A DNA stretch of 6,027 bases from Candidatus Hydrogenedentota bacterium (GTDB lineage: Bacteria > Hydrogenedentota > Hydrogenedentia > Hydrogenedentiales > CAITNO01). The translations under genes were made by a program, and so were the position numbers. Location of the stretch: assembly GCA_903922535.1 (NCBI GenBank), contig CAIXUF010000691.1, forward strand, positions 1-6,027, read 5' to 3'. The notes below the pieces were generated by a model. It ran no database searches, had not been told where the DNA came from, and worked only from the letters and a program-made list of their open reading frames with translations. Positions within the stretch are counted from its first letter, which is position 1. Every line of letters starts with the position of its first letter. Shown in pieces: positions 1-3,945 of this stretch.

Positions 1-980
1 CCGCCACCCGAACCGCCCGAACCGCCCGAGCCGCCGCCCGTCGCGCCGCCGCCGCCGCCGCCGCCCTGCCCGGCGGCCAAGTTCAGCGAAGCGGCGCTTG
101 CAGCCGGGTTGGAACAGGTCCCGTCCCCGCCGTTGCCGCCATTGGCACCCGTTTTCCCGGAACTCGCGGGAGAAGCTCCGTTACCGCCCGCACCGCCTGC
201 ACTCCCATTTCCACCGGTACCGCTGCCCGCGCTGCCGCCGGGCGCTCCTCCTCCGGTGCCGCCACCGGTTCCGGCCACGCCGCCAGAACCCGCACTACCC
301 GCAACCGCCACACCCGCGGCTCCGCCGCTGCCCGGGGAACCCCCGACCATGCCGAAGCCCACGCTGCCCGCCGCTCCGGGGCCGCCATTGGCGGCGCTAA
401 TCCCTCCTGTCGCCGAACCCGCGGTGCCATTCTGGCCCGTGCTGCCGCCATAAGGGCCACTAGTGTTAGGGCCGCCGAAGCCGCTCGAACGGTCCGTTCC
501 GCCGTTGCCTCCCGTACCGCCGTTGCCGCCGTTGCCGCCGGTGGTGCCGTTCGGAGCGGCAGCGCCCGCCGAGCCCGTTCCTCCGGCACCGCCTGCTCCG
601 CCGCCGAGCATGCCCGGCGGCACGGAAACGTTCGCGGCCCAGCGCATGTCACCGGCGGACACAATGGACAGCGGTCGGGTGCCCGAAACCGCAAACGTGA
701 CTGTTTCCGCAATGTCAACCTCTCTGAACCGAAACACGCAAATGCCGCCCACGTCCGTGCCGGAGGCGACAGGCGTTCCGTCCACAGTCATGGTCATCGC
801 GAACGTGTCGACGGCGAGCGTGCCCGAACCGGCCAAGAGTTCCGCCGTGGCACCGGTCGCGTCATATATGGCCTGCTCCTGCGCCACCGCGCTCCAGACC
901 GGGCCGCCGTCCGTCAAGACGAGTCCCCCGATGAAAAGAAACATCCCTGCCCAAACCGAGCCGGCCCGCCGCTGGCACAT
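1..980 (-). CDS. Secreted glycine-rich (PGRS-like) repeat protein, 3' end beyond the window
   Basis: The frame is open from an ATG at 980 to the window edge, giving 326 visible residues without a stop. The product is probably exported and extracellular or cell-surface; its function is unknown. Residues 1-33 look like a signal peptide: MCQRR, then a hydrophobic stretch at about 11-22, ending AVA before QEQ. Residues 34-123 form a beta-rich, non-repetitive domain, including a stretch reading VTFAVSGTRPLSIVSAGDM that resembles strand-turn rungs seen in large bacterial adhesin-like proteins (inference). From 124 on, glycine is about 44% (90 of 203), arranged as GGN, GGT, GGA and GSGG triplets, with a run of seven glycines at about 306-312 and a serine-glycine tail. 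Such triplets in mycobacterial PE_PGRS proteins are modelled as polyglycine-II helices. Start: GGAGG lies 8 nt before the ATG at 980, whereas in-frame ATGs at 986 and 995 are too close to it or overlap it. Good confidence that it codes and is exported, none on function. Confidence 0.8.
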   Translation of the reverse strand, partial: MCQRRAGSVWAGMFLFIGGLVLTDGGPVWSAVAQEQAIYDATGATAELLAGSGTLAVDTFAMTMTVDGTPVASGTDVGGICVFRFREVDIAETVTFAVSGTRPLSIVSAGDMRWAANVSVPPGMLGGGAGGAGGTGSAGAAAPNGTTGGNGGNGGTGGNGGTDRSSGFGGPNTSGPYGGSTGQNGTAGSATGGISAANGGPGAAGSVGFGMVGGSPGSGGAAGVAVAGSAGSGGVAGTGGGTGGGAPGGSAGSGTGGNGSAGGAGGNGASPASSGKTGANGGNGGDGTCSNPAASAASLNLAAGQGGGGGGGATGGGSGGSGGSGG

Positions 981-988
981 ATGCATAT

Positions 989-993
989 CCTCC
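989..993 (-). promoter_or_regulatory. Ribosome binding site of the glycine-rich protein gene
   Basis: A GGAGG core reads on the minus strand with an 8-nt gap to the ATG at 980. It decides the start among three in-frame ATGs at 995, 986 and 980: the first overlaps the motif and the second is only 2 nt away. Confidence 0.7.
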
Positions 994-1097
994 ATTACTG
1001 GAACAATTCGCCCGCCCGCACCGCAAGGCACGCCTCCCGGCAAACCAGCGATGCGGGAATTCTTCCAATGCCCGCCAAGCTGAACGCTTCAAAATGG

Positions 1098-1126
1098 AGA
1101 GTACAACAAAACCCACAAATCGTCAA
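1098..1126 (-). promoter_or_regulatory. Possible weak promoter of the glycine-rich protein gene
   Basis: TTGACG (1121-1126) and TACTCT (1098-1103) are separated by 17 bp in an AT-richer patch between the 4-TM gene and the glycine-rich gene. The -35 matches the consensus at five of six positions but the -10 at only three. It would give a leader of about 110 nt. I saw no clear terminator or riboswitch fold in the rest of the 201-bp gap. The call rests on spacing and position only. Confidence 0.25.
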
Positions 1127-1181
1127 GTGCTATTTCTTTCAGCATCCGGAAGAAAGGACAGGTGGGGGGTAAAGCCAGATC

Positions 1182-1604
1182 TTAGGCCGCGCGGCGGCGC
1201 GACAGCCACCACCGAAACAGGCTCCAGCCAAAGGTCAGCATGGAAATGCCGATGATGGCCAGCATGACGTCAATCTCATAGAACGAAGCGCCCCGTTCCG
1301 CCGGGGGCATGCGCAGCACCCTGTCGGTTGCCGCCGCCTCACTGATGACCAACAGGGAGGTGATCACGGCGAAGAACTGGAAACTGTTGTACAGCGAGCG
1401 CGTGACCGGGTCCTGCATGCAGCGGTCACGATACAGGTTGGCCGCGACAGCCAGCACACCGAGTATGACCGACACCGCAGTCGAAATGACGAGCACCGGC
1501 ACCGGCGGATGATTCGCGTCGTTCACAAGGTCTATCGTGATGGGCCAGTACACCGCAAAGGTCAGCCCCTGCAATACCATCATCGTCTTGGTCTGTGTGG
1601 TCAT
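1182..1604 (-). CDS. Small integral membrane protein, probably four TM helices, unknown family
   Basis: The product has 140 residues and I do not recognise its family. Hydrophobic segments lie at about 8-26 (weaker), 35-57, 73-92 and 111-130. They are joined by a polar loop rich in Arg, Asp and Gln (58-72) and a longer one at 93-110. The C-terminus reads RWWLSRRRAA, a positive patch that fits a cytoplasmic end. There is no signal peptide, cysteine pair or catalytic motif. Start: the ATG at 1604 has GGGAG 9 nt upstream; an in-frame ATG at 1640 would add 12 polar residues but lacks a well-spaced ribosome binding site. The gene lies 81 nt after the stop of the HAAS-like membrane protein gene, in the same direction, so it could be the third gene of that operon or have its own promoter in the gap. 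Real gene likely; role unknown. Confidence 0.8.
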   Translation of the reverse strand: MTTQTKTMMVLQGLTFAVYWPITIDLVNDANHPPVPVLVISTAVSVILGVLAVAANLYRDRCMQDPVTRSLYNSFQFFAVITSLLVISEAAATDRVLRMPPAERGASFYEIDVMLAIIGISMLTFGWSLFRWWLSRRRAA

Positions 1605-1613
1605 GGATAACTG

Positions 1614-1618
1614 CTCCC
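1614..1618 (-). promoter_or_regulatory. Ribosome binding site of the 4-TM protein gene
   Basis: GGGAG on the minus strand lies 9 nt before the ATG at 1604 and favours that start over the in-frame ATG at 1640. Confidence 0.55.
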
Positions 1619-1635
1619 GAGGTTTGATCCACACA

Positions 1636-1666
1636 AGCATATTCCCGCGGGACAGTGTTATGTCAA
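1636..1666 (-). promoter_or_regulatory. Possible promoter with a palindrome, ahead of the 4-TM gene
   Basis: A perfect -35 hexamer TTGACA (1661-1666) sits in the gap between the stop at 1686 and the start at 1604. The -10 is unclear: AATATG (1638-1643) at 17 bp matches three positions and TATGCT (1636-1641) at 19 bp matches four. Between the boxes is a perfect 10-bp palindrome, TCCCGCGGGA (1643-1652), which could be an operator or chance in GC-rich DNA. A start near 1629 would leave room for the GGGAG site. Suggestive only. Confidence 0.3.
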
Positions 1667-1685
1667 CGGAATTCTGCGACCGGGT

Positions 1686-3356
1686 TTACAAATCGTCCGG
1701 GGGCGTGTCGCGCACGACCAGCAGATAGGGAGCGCTTTGCCCGTGGTCCTGGTCCAGCAGGGAGGGCGTGATGCTGTCGAGACCCTGCGGGGACGCCTGG
1801 AGGAGCACCCCCGCGCAGGGTGCCGACGCGGCGTCGCCCCGAATGAAGGCGGAGACATCCACATGCATGATGTTCTTGGCTTTCTCCAGGGGAAGCGGCT
1901 GGCCCAGCTTGACTGGGAAAGACTGTTCCGTCTCGCGTGAACATGACGTCTCTGTCCAAGGGAATACGACGTCTGAGTCTATCCTGGCACTGACAATGAG
2001 GAATCGGCATTCAGGCGGGTAGGTCTTGGCCAGATTTGCGGGATCGGCAATGCGGAGCATGAGCCAGTCCGACCCGTTCCCGGGCGCGGTTGCGGCCTGC
2101 GGTTGACCTTCGTTCACCCCCGATAATGACACGGTCGCCGCGGCATCGCTCTCCATTTTGCAGGACACCCTTTTTGCGTCCCCAATGGTGAAGGCCGCCG
2201 CCACGTAGACGTTCAGCGGGGGGGAAGCCGGGTCCATTTCGGGCAGCCACTTCTTTTGGGTGTAGCCCATCATGTACTGCACGGCCGCTTTCACGTGATT
2301 CTCATCAAGTTTCACCGTGGCCGTGTTTTCCTGATTCGCTTGAAGTGTGATCTGCTGCTTTTCGTTGTTTGTGAACTGCTGCGATTGAACAACGGTGGAC
2401 ATGTGATCCAAGGACTCCTTCGGGTCCAGGAATCTGGGCGACGCCGTCATCTCAAGCGCCATCGGCGGTAGCAGGAGAAAAGGTGTCGGCTGCTTCACGT
2501 TCATCCGGTATTGTTCGCCCGCCTTGGCAACTTCATACATCCCGGCCTTTCCCGTCAGGAACCGTCCCCCGGTAAACCAGCGGCAGTCTCCCACGCTGAG
2601 GCCGCCCGAATATCCCACCTCTACCACCATGCGATCATTTGGAAAAGGCAGCGGCGGGTTTGACGTGATCCGCGTCCGCACGGCCGCGAAATCGGGTGCA
2701 AGGAACTGGCGCGCTGAGCCTATCCCGGCAAACAGGCTGTGAGCTGTCCGCAGCGACATGAGCGACTGCGGGTCTTCAAGCGCCAGGTCATAGACGCCCT
2801 GGGGCACGGGGAAGAATATCGCGTGTCCCTTGGCGTCCGTTTCCAGACTGACCGAGGCGTCCGCGTCGCCGTTCACCCTTCCCTTGAGGACAACCTTCAC
2901 GCCCGTCGCGGGCGGACCGTCGGGCTTGCCGCGCCGCACCTCGATGTCCAGCGTTTCGCCCGCCGCGGCCTGCGCCCGGTTGTCCATCTTTTGCAGGGTC
3001 TCCGCAAGCTGCGCCTGCGTGGCCTGCATCGCCTGCATGTTCATCACCACATACCCGGCCACCAGCACCACCACGATGGCCGATACCGCCGACACGCCCG
3101 TCTGAATCCAGTCCCGCATGATTTTCCCCTTCATGGCATCCCACCAGAGCCGCCGCGCCACGGCATCGGGATCGCCAAATCGATCCAGGGCCCTGGCCCA
3201 CGCGGCCTGTTGGGTCTGCCCGTTGGTTTCCATTTCGCGCTCCGCCGACAGGGCCAGATGGTCCGCCAGCTCGTCCAATATGTCCGCGCGCAGCCCCGAC
3301 GGTTCATGCCGGTGCGGCGACGGAAAAGGATTGGTCTTGTCCTCAGGCCAGCGCAT
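1686..3356 (-). CDS. Single-pass membrane protein with HAAS/permease-prefix-like N-terminus and carboxypeptidase-regulatory-like domain
   Basis: The product has 556 residues. Residues 21-80 resemble the 'permease prefix domain 1'/HAAS-type helical module: ILDELADHL, then an alanine-rich helix, then ALDRFGDPDAVARRL. In other bacteria this module is typically encoded beside PadR regulators, as here. One transmembrane helix follows at about 87-105, then a Gln/Ala/Met-rich, probably coiled-coil, stretch (106-130). Residues 136-195 look like a carboxypeptidase-regulatory-like beta-sandwich (TGVKVVLKG, then a DAKGHAIFFPVPQGVYDLAL strand pair). Residues 200-556 match nothing I know; their six cysteines (258, 399, 450, 472, 514 and the like) would lie outside the membrane. 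No ABC-permease helices follow the prefix, which is unusual. Start: the ATG at 3356 has GGGGA 9 nt upstream; a GTG at 3377 is possible but poorly supported. The gene overlaps the padR 3' end by 14 nt, implying translational coupling. Inference: a membrane sensor or effector controlled by the PadR protein. Confidence 0.82.
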   Translation of the reverse strand: MRWPEDKTNPFPSPHRHEPSGLRADILDELADHLALSAEREMETNGQTQQAAWARALDRFGDPDAVARRLWWDAMKGKIMRDWIQTGVSAVSAIVVVLVAGYVVMNMQAMQATQAQLAETLQKMDNRAQAAAGETLDIEVRRGKPDGPPATGVKVVLKGRVNGDADASVSLETDAKGHAIFFPVPQGVYDLALEDPQSLMSLRTAHSLFAGIGSARQFLAPDFAAVRTRITSNPPLPFPNDRMVVEVGYSGGLSVGDCRWFTGGRFLTGKAGMYEVAKAGEQYRMNVKQPTPFLLLPPMALEMTASPRFLDPKESLDHMSTVVQSQQFTNNEKQQITLQANQENTATVKLDENHVKAAVQYMMGYTQKKWLPEMDPASPPLNVYVAAAFTIGDAKRVSCKMESDAAATVSLSGVNEGQPQAATAPGNGSDWLMLRIADPANLAKTYPPECRFLIVSARIDSDVVFPWTETSCSRETEQSFPVKLGQPLPLEKAKNIMHVDVSAFIRGDAASAPCAGVLLQASPQGLDSITPSLLDQDHGQSAPYLLVVRDTPPDDL

Positions 3357-3681
3357 CGGCGGGTGTCCCCAACACACCGTTCACCGCGGAGGCGAAGCGG
3401 AGCCATTCCGCCTGTTTCTTTTCCAGCGTGGCCAACCCCTGGGCCGTGGCCCGGTAGTACTTGCGCCGCCGCTTGGGTCCCGCCTCGACCCAGTAAGACT
3501 CCAGAAATCCCTCCCGCTCCATCCGGTGCAGCGCCGGATAAAGGCTCCCCTCCTTCAGTTCAAAGTAGCCCTTGGAACGTTCCAGCACATCCTGCGTGAT
3601 TTGATAACCGTATGCCGGTTCCGGTGTAACCACCTGCAAAACCAGCATTTCCAAGGTTCCCGCCAACAGTTGCGAATCCAT
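3343..3681 (-). CDS. PadR-family transcriptional regulator
   Basis: The product has 112 residues, the normal size for a short (subfamily-2 type) PadR. It is a winged-helix DNA-binding repressor acting as a dimer in the cytoplasm. Family landmarks appear in order: LLAGTLEMLVLQVV (4-17), YGYQITQDVLERS (23-35), the turn into ELKEGSLYPALHRMEREGFL (about 39-58), the wing W..AGPKRRRKYYRATAQG (61-79) and a C-terminal dimerisation helix LATLEKKQAEWLRFASAVN (80-98). Start: the ATG at 3681 has GGAGG 8 nt upstream and gives the usual MDSQLLAG beginning; the longer frame from 3735 would add 18 atypical residues overlapping the promoter. The stop overlaps the start of the next gene by 14 nt. Regulation: a sigma70-type promoter with an imperfect palindrome over its -10 lies upstream, consistent with autorepression, which is common in this family. 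The inducer is unknown. Confidence 0.95.
   Translation of the reverse strand: MDSQLLAGTLEMLVLQVVTPEPAYGYQITQDVLERSKGYFELKEGSLYPALHRMEREGFLESYWVEAGPKRRRKYYRATAQGLATLEKKQAEWLRFASAVNGVLGTPADALA
3366..3370 (-). promoter_or_regulatory. Ribosome binding site of the HAAS-like membrane protein gene, inside padR
   Basis: GGGGA on the minus strand, 9 nt before the ATG at 3356, lies within the last codons of the PadR gene. It supports this start over the GTG at 3377. Confidence 0.45.
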
Positions 3682-3689
3682 CGCGCAAT

Positions 3690-3694
3690 CCTCC
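3690..3694 (-). promoter_or_regulatory. Ribosome binding site of the PadR gene
   Basis: GGAGG on the minus strand with an 8-nt gap to the ATG at 3681, the same geometry as at the glycine-rich gene. It fixes the start at 3681 rather than at the upstream in-frame start at 3735. Confidence 0.75.
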
Positions 3695-3730
3695 AAGCAA
3701 TGTCCACGGATGCAACGCCGCTCAATGCAT

Positions 3731-3748
3731 CGCATAACTATGTATACG
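3731..3748. promoter_or_regulatory. Candidate PadR operator over the -10 box
   Basis: The 18-bp stretch CGCATAACTATGTATACG is an imperfect inverted repeat. It has twofold symmetry at 12 of 18 positions, with outer half-sites CG-pyrimidine-ATA and TAT-purine-CG. It covers the -10 and the predicted start of the padR transcript. PadR proteins commonly bind AT-rich palindromes with ATGT/ACAT-like or TATAC-like halves in their own promoters, so autorepression is a reasonable inference. The symmetry is not strong enough to be sure. Confidence 0.4.
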
Positions 3749-3769
3749 CCAAAGGAACCGTTTTGTCAA
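3741..3769 (-). promoter_or_regulatory. Sigma70-type promoter of the padR / membrane protein operon
   Basis: TTGACA (3764-3769), a perfect -35, is followed after exactly 17 bp by TATACA (3741-3746), a four-of-six -10. The segment is AT-richer than its surroundings. Transcription would begin near 3734 and give a leader of about 53 nt carrying the GGAGG site. No other promoter of this quality is visible in the window. Confidence 0.65.
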
Positions 3770-3808
3770 GAGGTTTTTGGAACACCGCGCCACGCCTGAG
3801 TGCGGGCT

Positions 3809-3922
3809 TTTTTTGACTGCGGTGGCCATGCCGCCGCTTTTCCTCTTCGGCCAATATCGCCACGGCGTGGTCGCAGACCCATCTCAAACCAAAGCGTCGG
3901 CATGGCCACCGCAGTCAAAAAA
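3809..3922. repeat. 114-bp inverted-repeat element (32-bp arms, 50-nt centre)
   Basis: The left arm 3809-3840 and right arm 3891-3922 are reverse complements at 31 of 32 positions: 25 outer pairs are perfect, there is one mismatch (3834 with 3897), and 6 more pairs follow. The arms begin with six T, then GACTGCGGTGGCCATGCCG; the centre (3841-3890) holds a near-palindrome CCACGGCGTGG (3860-3870). The element lies 23 bp past the stop of the HzsA-like gene and about 40 bp upstream of the padR -35. The T and A runs belong to the stem and no U tract follows it on either strand, so it is not a textbook intrinsic terminator. It could be a MITE or REP-like genomic repeat, a structured 3' UTR, or a transcription or RNase barrier. 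No transposase or clear target-site duplication is visible. The repeat is certain; its nature is not. Confidence 0.85.
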
Positions 3923-3945
3923 GAAGATGTCCAGCGCTTGTTTTC

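Noticed and set aside
1..66. CRISPR-like or satellite array at the window start
   Set aside because: The short 3-bp and 9-bp units have no spacers and keep a Gly/Ser reading frame, so this is coding repeat.
83..718. Minus-strand open frame of 211 codons, Ala/Arg-rich
   Set aside because: It is an out-of-frame shadow of the glycine-rich gene. The frame starting at 980 has a signal peptide, ribosome site and GGX periodicity.
463..1083. Plus-strand proline-rich open frame
   Set aside because: It is the complement of the Gly-rich array (GGC read as GCC/CCG); the proline repeats are an artefact.
981..1181. Riboswitch in the long leader of the glycine-rich gene
   Set aside because: Only short stems such as GCGGG/CCCGC are visible, and I could not match a known aptamer core.
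2739..3816. Plus-strand Arg/His-rich frames (286 and 232 codons)
   Set aside because: They are antisense to the HAAS-like and PadR genes, have low-complexity composition, and the second runs through the padR promoter.
3809..3922. Intrinsic terminator of the HzsA-like gene
   Set aside because: The stem is long enough, but the loop is 50 nt and no T-run follows the second arm on the minus strand; an A-run and then GCCCGC follow.
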